Shown here one piece after another: positions 33,621 to 44,110 of a stretch of 64,000 nt of DNA. A program made the position numbers and the translations under genes. The number at the start of each line of letters is the position of its first letter. Positions within the stretch are counted from its first letter, which is position 1. The stretch comes from Atopsyche davidsoni (Eukaryota; Arthropoda; Insecta; Trichoptera; Hydrobiosidae). A model generated the notes under the pieces. That model was not told where the DNA came from. It saw only the letters and a program-made list of their open reading frames with translations, and did not search any database. The stretch spans positions 5,108,001-5,172,000 of the forward strand of contig JAILWY010000019.1 of NCBI GenBank assembly GCA_022113835.1, read 5' to 3'.

Positions 33621-34790
33621 TTGTATACTATATTTCTCGAATTAAAATAACTAATGCAAGTCAGTCGGTGTGACCTCTCATGTCTGCTGTAAATATTTTA
33701 CTCAAAACCCTGAACTTGTTATTATTGGCAATTTGCACGTACGAAACGAAAGTACGTTTTTTTTCGCTGTAGCAATAGCATGATGTGCTTTTAAGATACA
33801 GCCAGATGTTTCTGCGACTTTGTCGCAATGATCCCTGGAATCAGGAGACAGTGCTACACACTGCCTAATCTCTCGGTCGGTTGGCGTCTCTATAGAAGCC
33901 TTTCAGAATAGATTACTGACATCACAATAAGCCTTCCAAAAACTTTTTTTCCTACTTTTAACCGCCCTGTGCATAATACATTACATATCAAATATCATTT
34001 CATTTTCTAATTATGATATACAATATTATATGTTAAATGTTTTCGAAGAATATTTTTGAGGGAAACTTTTTTATATAAGTTTATTTTTATTGGAAGTAAA
34101 GTAAATTTATAAATGTATTATAGGTGAATATTGCATCAATAATTGTGAAAACATCACATAATATGAATTTATTTCAATTGTTTCTCTGTTATTTATTTAC
34201 TTAAAAATATATTTAACATTATAACGGATAACAATGGTCATTAATATATTATAAATATACTTAAATATAAATATTCTTTCAACAATTAAAATTATTTTTT
34301 TAGTAAAATCAGATATTTTCATTTAACTCAAACAATAAAAATAATCCACGCTTTTAATAGTTTATGTGAAGGCCCGCCTGTCAGACGGGTTGGCACACGA
34401 ATAGTTGGATAGGAAAGCTTTAGTGCAGCCAGTATTTATGTCTTGTTTTGTCATTTACATGATATAATGTCACTCTTAATCACATGATGAATAAAAGCAT
34501 TCCCAAACCATTTTCAAGCCTCTTTTTCGACCGCAGTGGCGAAACTATAGAGTTTTTATAGAATCCTGTGAAATTACTAAATCTTACATTATAATTTAAA
34601 TTTAAATCGACATTTTTTTTACCTTAATGTATATTTATAAAAATCATCAACAATAATATTTTTTAAAATATATTTTTTACAAGCAATGTATACAAAAAAA
34701 ATTATGATGTTAATTATTTACTAATGGGTATGGTTGGAAGATTTAATTATAATTTGACCTAAAATATATATAAAAAAAGCAAATATTCGA
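33621..34790. other. AT-rich noncoding DNA
   Basis: No gene recognised. A short hairpin GGCCCGCCTGTCAGACGGG lies near 34371-34390. The rest is AT-rich. Confidence 0.5.
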
Positions 34791-34794
34791 ACTA

Positions 34795-35400
34795 CAGAAT
34801 TGATTGAACCGCGCAGCGCTCTAATGGGTTACGCCTCGATCAGAGCAAGCTTTAAATTCGATCACTTTCGACGTCCTCTCTCGTTGTTACAAGCAGTTGT
34901 TTGGAGTTCTTGCTTTATAGTTGGTGCAAAGTAAAAAGCAAAAACTGCTAGCTGCATAAACGACGATACGTAATTTATTACCAGAACTGCATTTGGAGAA
35001 TCGTTTTCGGATATAAGTAAAAACGTAAATGAACCACAGTGGCGTTATCCTAATACGTCAATGGTTGGTTTCTTTTTTGAACGATTGTAGCTGTAAAAAA
35101 ATAATACAGTAAAACCTCGATATAACGGCCCGATTGGGGGGAGGGGGTGTTCGTTAAATCCCAAAATCCGTTATATAAAAATAGGTTTAAAATTGTACGT
35201 ATTTATAAATAAAAAATACAAAACACAAACAAAATTCTATTTAATTGACTTCGGACACTCGTCGTGAAGTGACTTTGTTTTCGGTAATCCTACTAAAAAG
35301 AAATCAAGTTTTGTTTGCACTTTTGATGTTTGCTGTTTTTTTTTAAATCAACTCTCGAAAATTACGAAAAATTTTTTTTTTTTTACATTTGACCGGTTTA
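34795..35400. repeat. Dispersed repeat R2 with pogo-like terminus (copy 1)
   Basis: Aligns with 53170-53725: TTGATTGAACCGCGCAG, CTCTAATGGGTTACGCCTCG, GTTGTTACAAGCAGTTGTTTGG, TAGTTGGTGCAAAGTAAAAA, then AAAATTGTACGTATTTA, ACACTCGTCGTGAAGTGAC and ATCCTACTAAAAAG. Within it CAGTAAAACCTCGATATAACGG starts at 35107 after a TA dinucleotide; this is the terminal repeat form of pogo-like/Tc1-mariner MITEs. The right terminus is not recognisable. Confidence 0.7.
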
Positions 35401-35605
35401 TTTGTTCGTTAAAAAGAGTTCCGCTGTGACGAGCTTTTAGTGCACTGCAGTTTTTATGGCAGTCCATGAATGTGATGATATACTGGGAGTTTAACTTTTT
35501 TCAGTTTGACTATAGATTCAATGACAGCTTTAATGCTGCTGTTGTGTAACTAATGCTTAAAATCGGTAAAATAGTTTTAAAAACTACACTAAAAATAGTC
35601 TAATG

Positions 35606-36189
35606 CAGAGGTCCCCAAACATTTTTGTCCCGTATACCCCTGCTTTGCTGATATTGAATTTTTACAAATTCATCAACTTCAAACATATTTTTGAACAACT
35701 CACTTTCATAGGGTTGACTGTACAGTGGATTTAAAAACAAAAAAAGTTAATTATACCTCTATTAATTAAAAGTACACAAAATGCAGATACAGTAACATTC
35801 GCTAAAAAAAAAAATACTTTTAATGGAAGGGGTGGGTGTTTTGATAGAAAATTTTCAATATTTGGCTACAAATAAGTCAGATTTAACCTTAAATATTCTC
35901 ACCACAGTGATTCTATGAATCTATTTCTTTTTCTGTAAGAAGATTGGAAACCGCACTGAATCCCCTTTCCACGAGGTATGAAGATGGAAAAACTATCAAA
36001 AACCTTCTTGCGATAGTCCATAACGCAGGATAAATAGCATTATTATGTAAGTACACAGGTGCAATCTGTGTTATGTTAGGGTTAGGGTTAAATTTTGGTG
36101 ATTCCCATTTACAGTTCATGCACCCTGAACTTAATTTTTCGCTGTCATCGACCCCTGGGGGTTGATATTGACCACTTATGGAACCTATG
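35606..36189 (-). mobile_element. Defective hAT transposon (second copy), near-perfect TSD
   Basis: Ends are CAGAGGTCCCCAAAC (left) and, inverted, CATAGGTTCCATAAGTGGTC (right). Flanks are GTCTAATG (35598-35605) and GTCTAGTG (36190-36197), an 8-bp target duplication with one change. The 584-bp element is the same family as 1112-1798, in the opposite orientation. Its right target duplication is shared with the next element, so the two are tandem neighbours at one site. Confidence 0.85.
35913..36119 (-). pseudogene. hAT transposase C-terminal fragment, broken
   Basis: Minus frame with PVYLHNNAIYPALWTIARRF and FPSSYLVERGFSAVSNLL matches the hAT dimerisation domain of the copy at 1185-1520. The frame breaks at TEKEIDS-stop, where the other copy continues. 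Homologous nucleotides for the rest persist in another frame. About 30 bases present in the other copy are replaced by GTTAGGGTTAGGGTTA at 36075-36090. Confidence 0.8.
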
Positions 36190-36197
36190 GTCTAGTG

Positions 36198-37056
36198 CAG
36201 GGGTCGACAAAGTGCGGCTCTGGCACAAATATCCCCGGGTATTGATTTTAATAAAATTAAAATTAACAACATACAAACCGGACTTACTTATACTTTCCAA
36301 GGAGATGCAAAGATATCTGAAACATAGGAAAAATATACAAAATATTTTTTCTTAAATTAATACATAATTCCCTAACTCCTCAATTTTTTTCACGGAAAAA
36401 TAAAAAATCATGCAGTTAAGGGTTAACACACTAAAGGCGGGGCGGGTACTAGTATCCGTTTCGCGGACTGCTGTTTAAAGGCGGGGCGCGTATTAATACG
36501 TTTTTTAATGTGTTTACTCTAAAAGCGGCAGAAGGTCATTTTACTCTTTAGATTTACAGCTCGTAATGTTTGTTTAGGACTCGTCAACGTTACTTCTACC
36601 AATACTGTCCAGTGATTCTGAACAAAGTGACATGATAATCAGAGAATGATAGTCCTCCAATTATTGATAAATTTTTAAGACAAAGTGGTGTTGTTGTGAT
36701 GCCAAGTAATCCGCAAAGTGTGTACGTAGCGGTTCAACTTTTTATAGGAAACGATTTATTTGACTACATGCAAATCAAAGAGTGTATAGGCTAGATTTCA
36801 CACGTGCGATTTTACGCGAATTTTGCCCGCTACGCGCATCAGTTTAGTCAATGTGGTTACCCGCTTAAAATATAAATATAACATTTAATTTATTAACAAA
36901 AATCTCATAATTAACTCGGGGTTGCTAAACGGAAGAAAAAAAAAATCAAAAACGTGCAAATCAAAGAGTGTATAGACTAGATTTCACACGAGCAATTTTA
37001 TTTTTAGTCAATTCGGTTACGCGCTTAAAGTGCGTTGATAAGTTTGCCGAGCCCCG
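36198..37056. mobile_element. hAT-like element abutting the previous one, perfect TSD
   Basis: Left end CAGGGGTCGACAAAGTGCGGCTC and right end, inverted, CGGGGCTCGGCAAACTT are typical hAT termini of a different family from the neighbour. Target duplications GTCTAGTG at 36190-36197 and 37057-37064 are identical. The 859-bp element carries a piggyBac-like fragment (36423-36794) and two direct copies of an internal ~80-bp block beginning CAAATCAAAGAGTGTATAG (36771 and 36958). Confidence 0.75.
36423..36794 (+). pseudogene. piggyBac-like transposase N-terminal fragment
   Basis: A TTAA at 36423 precedes CACACTAAAGGCGGGGCG, and AAAGGCGGGGCG repeats near 36478, resembling a piggyBac-type end with subterminal repeat. 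Downstream, conceptual translation gives LLPILSSDSEQSD (from 36593), a stop, and in another frame PPIIDKFLRQSG and MPSNPQSVYVAVQLFIGNDL, then FDYM. The last block resembles the start of the DDE_Tnp_1_7 domain of piggyBac transposases. The frame shifts once and is lost at the repeat beginning near 36771. The catalytic domain is absent. Confidence 0.6.
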
Positions 37057-37065
37057 GTCTAGTGG

Positions 37066-37450
37066 GTGGTTTATCAAACGGATGAGGTCGGCTGTCGGCA
37101 GTGTCGCGGCGTGCTTAGGGGGCTTCGAAGGCGGTTTGGCCCGCAGTGGCTGAACGGACTGCATGCCCAGACTAACGCGGCGGCTCTAGCGCCGAAGGAT
37201 CGCCCGCCGGAGAACCGCCCGGGCGAGACGAACACCTGCGTGCTTGCGCAAACTCGGCCGAGAAAGTCTCGGAGTTCGCGGTGGCCGTCGCCATCGGCCG
37301 ACCCCCCAAACGCGGGCCGCCGCGGCCTGGTTCCGCGGGGCCTGCTTCCGCCGCGTCTCCACCGAGAGACGCGCGGCGACGGAACGCTCGCGGACGATGG
37401 ACTCGCATCCCGTCCGCGCGAACGGGAGTCCTTGCGCTGCAGGTGACAAA
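37066..37450. promoter_or_regulatory. CpG-rich patch, possible first exon or promoter
   Basis: About 380 bp with the highest GC in the window (GCGGGCCGCCGCGGCC and similar). All six frames are fairly open, as expected for such composition, so frames alone are not evidence of a protein. The island ends CTTGCGCTGCAGGTGACAAA, where CAG/GTGACA could be a 5' splice site, as if a noncoding or coding first exon ended there. It directly follows the hAT pair. Confidence 0.4.
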
Positions 37451-37639
37451 ACGACCCAATTCAAATGATAACCAATCAGTAATTATAATTTCCCGTGTCT
37501 ATGTGAGAAAAAAAACAAACTATTATTGGTCTTGTGTAAAACGCAGCAGTTGTCGCCAGCCATTTAATTGCCTCTGGTGTCCAACCGGACACCACAGTCA
37601 GTCCATTACCTGGCGAAATCGTGTCATTTAATTAATTTA
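37451..37639. other. Mixed-composition noncoding DNA
   Basis: Short interval between the CpG-rich patch and the R3 repeat. It includes GGTGTCCAACCGGACACC (37576-37593), an 8-bp inverted repeat GGTGTCC/GGACACC around AACC. No gene recognised. Confidence 0.45.
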
Positions 37640-38150
37640 ATTGTCACTTTATTTTTCTATATCGAAAGTTGATTTTTGTGCTAAATATTAAAAAAAACTA
37701 TCAATTATATTTACGTATTTTTTAATCTAAAATTAACGTCCATTTTCAGGGTAAAATAAAATCTTGAAAATGTTGAAAAATTGGATAAAATGCCAACTTT
37801 TCAAAACCAAAGTTTTTTTAAAGATTTTTTTTTTTAAATTTATAAATTAATAAGACGTGCATGGCTTATATTTAATCTTTTAATTCCAATTAAAAAAAGG
37901 ACTTTTAAATGTTTAGGATTCTTGGAAAATGTACCAGACGAATCTCCAAATTCCTACACTTCAATCGGAAAAACACATATTTATCATATTAATAGTAAAT
38001 TTATAAGAAATAAAAATATATTGTGTTCGGAAGAAGGGATGTATCAAACTTTTTGCATTTAAATATTTTTGATTGGTGTAGTCGATTTTTCGCAAAATGG
38101 ACTAGAAAATGATCAAAAAAAACTTGATTATGGGACCTAGACCCTTAAGC
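37640..38150 (+). repeat. Dispersed repeat R3 (copy in plus orientation)
   Basis: Contains AAATGTTTAGGATTCTTGG, CAATCGGAAAAACACATATTTATCAT, GGATGTATCAAACTTTTTGCATTTAAAT and GTGTAGTCGATTTTTCGCAAAATGG, ending GGGACCTAGACCCTTAA. It matches the centre and right arm of the foldback at 18253-18660, but no left inverted arm is visible, so this is a partial or pre-foldback copy. Confidence 0.7.
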
Positions 38151-39685
38151 GTTTTAATATCATGTGTTACGCTGAAAAAGACAATGACAGCATTTTAATA
38201 AATATTGGCGAATGTATTTGATGAACGAATTATCATTTAGATATTGGGTTCTCAAATAAAAAAAATTCTTTAATATTAATTGAAGTGCATTTATACACAC
38301 ACGAGGTTTTAAGTGTCAATAAGCGACCAATAAAACATTGGTTTAAATTGACAAAAAAAACGCCATGGTACTCAAAAGGACCTTAATTCAAATGCTAGCT
38401 ATAATATTGTTGCACTTGTAACTTTTCTTACAATTATGTGAGTGAATCGTGTACCTGAAAATGCTACATTGGAATCCCTCCAACTCAAGATTTTTAAAGC
38501 CTCAATTGCAGTATCGAGAAATGCCTAGCGCTGGTATAAACGATAGCTGAATTGTAAATAGTCAATAGCGTCCTCTTAAAAAAAACGCCCAAATTATAGG
38601 AACGCTATTGGCTAATTGCAAGTCGGTTGCAAGTTGTGTCGCAGCGTGTGCAGCCGGCTTAAACGGTGTCACATGTGCTCATGCGTTTAAAAATTGCAGA
38701 GACTTACGCCGGCTAGTTAAATAAACTCGTTTGTTCTGTTATTTAGTTGGGCTTGCAGACCGAATAACAACAGGTTTTCGAGCTCAAACCTCCAGAGACC
38801 GACCGCCTGGCCTGTGCCACTCGATGGATTGATATGATGTAATGTCTGGAGATATTTGAACAATTTGATAAGCTTTAATTTATCAACGATTCTTAAATTC
38901 TAGGAAAATTCTTATCACGCCATTATATGTACATACACGACGTGGTAACGCTGGCGCGTTGTCAGAAGGATACGTGCTCCTTGACTCTTAAAGCTAATAT
39001 TGTTAGTGCCATGTTGAATTTTATCACAGAAACTCAAAATAAGCCAAGTGTCGATTCCCTAAATGTTTTTAAAGAAAACAGTTTGAAAATACGACTTAGA
39101 GATACCCCAATTTTTGTTAATTGAAAAAAAAAATGACCATCTTACTAATCTTGGGCCTGTTTTAGTTTGGCTGCATTCCTGACTTCCAGTATATGTTATT
39201 GGATTATTTAAAGATAATGAGCGTAAGCGTAGAAAATTGAATACATACAATATTTAATCTTATGCACGTAATAATACCCTTTAGTAAATATTTGCAAACG
39301 CTTTAAGTCTTATGAAAATATTGATAGATAAAAATTTTACAAACTTGACATGCTTTTACCCATTTTTTAATGCGATAATTCTATTTAAAATTAGTATTGA
39401 CACTTAGTATATGTTTGTAGGTTTTGGAAAGCGTTGGTTTTTACAAATGCTTTGTTCTTCGTGTTGTGTTGTGAATTTTTTCAGGTATTTCAGGAATCTC
39501 AATTTTCAGTAGACGGGCTCAGTCTTCGGGCCAAAACGTTGAAATTCCAACAGAAAGACGTAGTTTAACACCCTTAGAACTTAGCATTTCTAATATATAT
39601 GTTCTCAAACAAAGGCGCCAATAGCGAGGGCAGGTCCCGGCAAGTATCACGTACAAGTTCGCTGGCGTCGAGAATTGCTATAAAG
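38151..39685. other. AT-rich noncoding DNA with mixed-GC stretch
   Basis: No supported gene. 38650-38840 is of balanced composition (CGACCGCCTGGCCTGTGCC). Near 39510-39550 GGCTCAGTCTTCGGGCCAAAACGTTG resembles, inverted, the CGTTTTGGTC/GAAGAC motif of the hammerhead-like family at 61205-61240. Frames at 38927-39124 and 39059-39250 lack domains. Confidence 0.45.
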
Positions 39686-39880
39686 CATAGATTCCCAAAG
39701 TAGTCTTTATTGACCTCCAAAGGTCTGTTTTGATCTGCAAAGTGTCCACGTTAGCAACGAAAATAATTGGGGGTGCATGAGATCTAAATGGGGGTCCACG
39801 ATAGTGGATCTGGTCTTAGACGTTTCGTAAATGTCATAGTGTTTCTAGCATGTACTTACATAATACTTTTTTATAATAGA
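39686..39880 (+). mobile_element. hAT left-end remnant
   Basis: CATAGATTCCCAAAGTAGTC followed by GGGGGTGCATGAGATCTAAATGGGGGTCCACGATAGTGGATC and ACGTTTCGTAAATGTCATA aligns with the left end of the hAT copy at 1112-1265. The remainder and right end are missing. Confidence 0.75.
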
Positions 39881-39921
39881 CATTTAATTGAGTAATTATT
39901 TATTTATTGTGTACATTTCGT

Positions 39922-40540
39922 AAGTTGCATCTTTTCGCTTTGTGGTAGAAATAGATAGAAATTGACTTTGAAATCGTTCACTTGTCCACTGTACAGGAAA
40001 CCCTATAAAGTCAGCTGGATTTGAAAAAAATCGACACGTGGTCTATAAGTCAATTTTTTTTTTGATCCTCTGGTAGAATAACTACGTATTTGATGGATAT
40101 GCAATTATTTTTTTCGCAACAAAATGTGTTGTGGATACAAGCTTAAAAGCGTTAATTACCTTTAAAAAATACGAAAAATAAAATAGGCAATTGGTCTAAG
40201 GGACAAAAACGATTCAGAGTCGCTGCTATAGCATATACCGCATAAAGTTGTGTCTTTTCGCTTTGTGGTAGAAATATATAGAAATTGACTTTGAAATCGT
40301 TCACTTGTCCACTGTACAAGAAACCTTATAAAGTCAGCTGGATTTAAAAAAAATCAGTAAAATATCGGCACGTGGTCTCTGGTAGAATAACTACGTATTT
40401 TATGGATATGCAGTTATTTTATTCACAACAAAATATGGTGTGGATACAAGCTTAAAAGCGTTAATTACCTTTTAAAAATACGAAAAATAAAATAGGCAAG
40501 TGGTCTAAGGGACAAAAACGATTCAGAGTCGCTGCTATAG
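39922..40540 (+). repeat. Two-copy tandem duplication, 323-bp offset
   Basis: Copies start AAGTTGCATCTTTTCGCTTTG (39922) and AAGTTGTGTCTTTTCGCTTTG (40245) and end CGATTCAGAGTCGCTGCTATAG (about 40232 and 40540). They share the long internal blocks TGACTTTGAAATCGTTCACTTGTCCACTGTACA and GGATACAAGCTTAAAAGCGTTAATTACC. Each copy has small indels; neither encodes protein. The second ends close to a GC-rich patch. Confidence 0.9.
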
Positions 40541-40549
40541 AGTTACATA

Positions 40550-40750
40550 AACAGAGGAATCCCGCTGCAGCCGCTAGAGCTGCTGACCTTATTGCGGCCC
40601 CTTATATCTGATCGGAGGAGGCGCTGCCGGGCGAAAGGAAAACTGGGACTCGATCGAAAGGTGCACAGAGATGCTGCAATCTGCGGCTAACGCCCGAGCT
40701 ATACAAACAGCATTGCTTTCTTTGCGTTTCGATAGCGAAATCGACGATAC
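40550..40750. other. GC-enriched patch at the duplication edge
   Basis: Balanced-to-GC-rich sequence (CCCGCTGCAGCCGCTAGAGCTGC, GGCGCTGCCGGGCG) directly after the duplicated segment. No coding potential or repeat match was seen. Confidence 0.35.
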
Positions 40751-42159
40751 AATTGCGAATTTTTAATAAAAAGCATTGAGCACAGTTTATCGGTACTCCG
40801 ACGTTTTGGTCCTCGGGCTGGGGCTATTACCTGCTAACGTCTTCTTGATATAAAAATGGAAAATATTTATAAGAGTACATAACATGGTTTTTTGGGTGTC
40901 GATGTGCTTAAAGTTTTCAGTTCTCTTACGCTTCTGGAATTTCGCTTGAGAGTCAATTTTTGCTTACAACCTGTACTTGAAAGAAATTACAAATAAAATT
41001 CCTTTTGTTGTAATGTCAACTCATAAAAGTGACTTTGTTTCTAATATGTCTCCGATTTTTTTACTATATTATTTACAAGCATAAGTATTTTTATTATTTA
41101 AAAGTTGAAAATATTAAAGCTTGAAAGTCTTCTGCTCGTGGCGTTGAAAGTATATGATTGAGATAAATACAGTTTTTAAAAACATAGTTGCACTCCACGC
41201 ATAGGTAAATAGGTCAGATATTATTATATATCGCGCGCAATCATTTGACCTATCAGACCAAGTGAATTGAACACATCGAGTGTATATAATTTACGAGTAA
41301 CAGTTATTGGCACGACAAACCTTTAATATGAAAATTTATTTAACGTTTTCTCTTAAAACTGTTTGGTCTGTCATATTTATTGTCAATATCAGACTTGATA
41401 GACATTTTCATCGTTCGAGTTTGAATCTTAAATGCCTAGTAAACCACTTATCAATAAGCTATTGTAATATTTACTTTAGATATGGAGTATTCCAAGATAA
41501 GTATTTATTGCACATATCTGTTGAGGTAATTTATACTCATATTTTATTAGACTATACACGGTGTTTTAAAAGTCAAGGTAGTGTTGTATGCAAAACCACC
41601 TTCAGATCCGAGTGAAGCAATATATTTTTCAAGTTTTTAATTTTTATTCATTTTATACTGTCTACAACTAAAAGAGAAATAAAGCTTTTTGATTATAAGA
41701 AAAAAGCACGGTGCAAGTTTTATATGGACAAACCATGTCTAAAAACTTTCTTCAACTTGCCTTTTTTCTGAATGGTTAAGGCTTATTATAATGCTTGTAT
41801 TTTCCACCACACTGCTGATTTCAACAGTAATTTTTGTTTATCAAAATACAAAAATCGATCAACTCAATTACCTGCTTGCGTATTTTCGATAAAAATAATA
41901 AATATTTAACTTATTAGATGGCATGGTTTTATCGATGTAGTATTCAATACCCATATATGTATATTTTTAATATGGTCCCAGTTCGGAGACCGAAGACAGT
42001 GATGTGTATACACAGTGAAGTTTAAATATTTTTTTAATTCAAATTTAAGGGTGCCATGAGATATGTCTTCGGCCCTGCACGCTTAGTCCTTAAGCTGGAA
42101 ACGGTCTCAATATAAAGCGATAAGAGTTACGCCACTGGGTCAGTAAATTAAACACACTG
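40751..42159. other. AT-rich noncoding DNA
   Basis: No supported gene. GACGTTTTGGTCCTCGG at 40800-40816 again resembles the hammerhead-like family in inverse orientation. The frame at 41307-41615 has no recognisable domain. Confidence 0.45.
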
Positions 42160-42460
42160 ATATATCTGCCGGCGACAGAGTCGGCACACGGAGAGCCGGT
42201 ACAGAATGCGAGGAATGCAGCCGGAGTGCGAGTTGCATAATGCGACAGAACGAGACGAAGCCACCTCTATGCGCCCCGCCGCGAGCTGCTCCGGCTCTTT
42301 TCTACCTGCCAGGGCTGGCGCCAATGCATTGGCTTCTGGTGTGCGCCAATTTCAATTTCACCGAATGAAATTTGATGGCATTCCACCATACAAAGAACGG
42401 CAAGCTTTTGTCATTCACCACAAAGTGGCAGGTGGCCGCGAGTTAGCATATTATAACAGA
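42160..42460. other. GC-enriched patch
   Basis: Raised GC with CCGGCGACAGAGTCGGCACACGG and GCCCCGCCGCGAGCTGCTCCGG, and an 88-codon plus frame (42206-42472) without recognisable domain or splice context. GCCAATGCATTGGC (42320-42333) is a perfect 14-bp palindrome containing two CCAAT boxes head to head. Possibly a promoter or constrained element. Confidence 0.35.
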
Positions 42461-43079
42461 CTTATTTTATAACTTCGTACATTGCAAAATACTTTAGCGT
42501 TGCACGTATATAATTAAGCGGTTTTCAATGAAAAAGAATTTACATGACAATTACACGCGAAGTTTCTTCACGATTGTCTACAAAAGACAAAGGTAAACAT
42601 TTTAAGCATACATGTAAGTAACAGACAATCCGAACCATCACAACATAACTTAGATTTCAGCAGAACACATGGTAGTAAAATACCACATGAAAATCACTGT
42701 AAACTTGTCGTATCATTGATTATATTGTCATGGGAATTAGTGATTGGGATTTAAAATAATGACTTATTTTATTTATGTGAGCGTAAGAATTAAACATTGG
42801 TATCGCTGGAAATGAATTATAGTAAAATTCTATTATCGTTATTACTATAAAACGTCGCTTATTTTGGCGCAGATAGTACATCTCAGAAATAAAAAAACAC
42901 AAAAAGTCTTAATTTGTATGACGATTCAAAATGCTGAGATACGGAGAATTTATTTTTGTTATAACTTTTTAATAATTTTTTGAGTATAAAATTATAAAAA
43001 TATCTTTCAAAATAGAACCACACGTAGTAAAACGATATATTTTTTCAAAACCACATTAAGTTATGAGTGAATGTTAAGG
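42461..43079. other. AT-rich noncoding DNA
   Basis: No gene, transposon or array recognised in this interval. Confidence 0.5.
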
Positions 43080-43299
43080 CTTCGCACGTGGTTGGCGGTT
43101 GGCAGCCCTGTGAGCGGCATTTGGTGTCGCGTGTACAGTAACATTTAGGTTCTAATCACAGAATGCGCCTCTCGCAACGCGCAATATGCCGGGCGGCATT
43201 TCTACCGCCGCGTGCATTGTTCTTCTATTTGATTAACACCAGGTCCGCTGGCAACCTACTTCTGGTGCTGCGCAGTCCGAGCTCAGGACACGGACGGCA
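43080..43299. other. GC-rich patch at the array edge
   Basis: Balanced-to-GC-rich, CpG-containing sequence (GGTTGGCGGTTGGCAGCCC, GCCGGGCGGCATTTCTACCGCCGCG) that runs directly into the 155-bp array. A frame (43163-43459) spans the boundary but continues into satellite and is not a gene. Confidence 0.35.
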
Positions 43300-44110
43300 G
43301 ATCTCAACACAACTGACTATTGAATCTCGGAGAAATCTCCCTGAAAACATCTCGGAGCTTCTCAATAAACGAACGACAAGTGAAAATCTTAGGTCTCAAC
43401 ACAACACAAATATGGGAATGTCCAATTCGTACCTAACAAGCACGACACATTCGAAATAAACGACACCGTTAGATTTCAACACAACTGATATTTGTATCAA
43501 ACCTGCTCGATGCTCGTCACGAAACGAACGACAAGTGAAAATGTTACATCTCAACACAACCCAAATATGGGAATGTCCAATTCGTACCTAACAAGCACGA
43601 CACATTAGAAATAAACGACACCGTTAGATTTCAACACAACTGTTATTTGTATCAAACCTGCTCGATGCTTGTCACGAAACGAACGACAAGTGAAAATGTT
43701 ACATCTCAACACAACCCAAATATGGGAATGTCCAATTCGTACCTAACAAGCACGACACATTAGAAATAAACGACACCGTTAGATTTCAACACAACTGATA
43801 TTTGTATCAAACCTGCTCGATGCTTGTCACGAAACGAACGACAAGTGAAAATGTTACATCTTAACACAACCCAAATATGAGAATGTCCAATTCGTACCTA
43901 ACAAGCACGACACATTAGAAATAAACGACACCGTTAGATTTCAACACAACTGATATTTGTATCAAACTTGTCACAAAACACCGCTAGATCTCAACACAAC
44001 CTATATCTAGACATGACTGGTCCGTACATAATTAGCAAGGTGTCTGCCAGAAAGTGAATGACACCGATAAATCTCAACATAAGTGACCTTTGGATCTGCG
44101 CGGCGCTTGC
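43300..44110 (+). repeat. Tandem array, 155-bp unit built from two ~77-bp halves
   Basis: Units beginning CGACACCGTTAGATTTCAAC start at 43461, 43616, 43771 and 43926, an exact 155-bp period, with diverged partial units on both sides. Within each unit TTTCAACACAACTGATATTTG and TCTCAACACAACCCAAATATG are related and about half a unit apart, so the unit is a dimer of an older ~77-bp repeat. Central units are nearly identical while the edges are degenerate. Confidence 0.95.

Noticed and set aside
37066..37631. Several overlapping frames of 74-126 codons on both strands
   Set aside because: High GC removes stop codons in all frames. The peptides are Arg/Pro-rich composition artefacts without domains.
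43163..43459. 98-codon frame into the 155-bp array
   Set aside because: The second half is satellite sequence, so the frame is not a gene.
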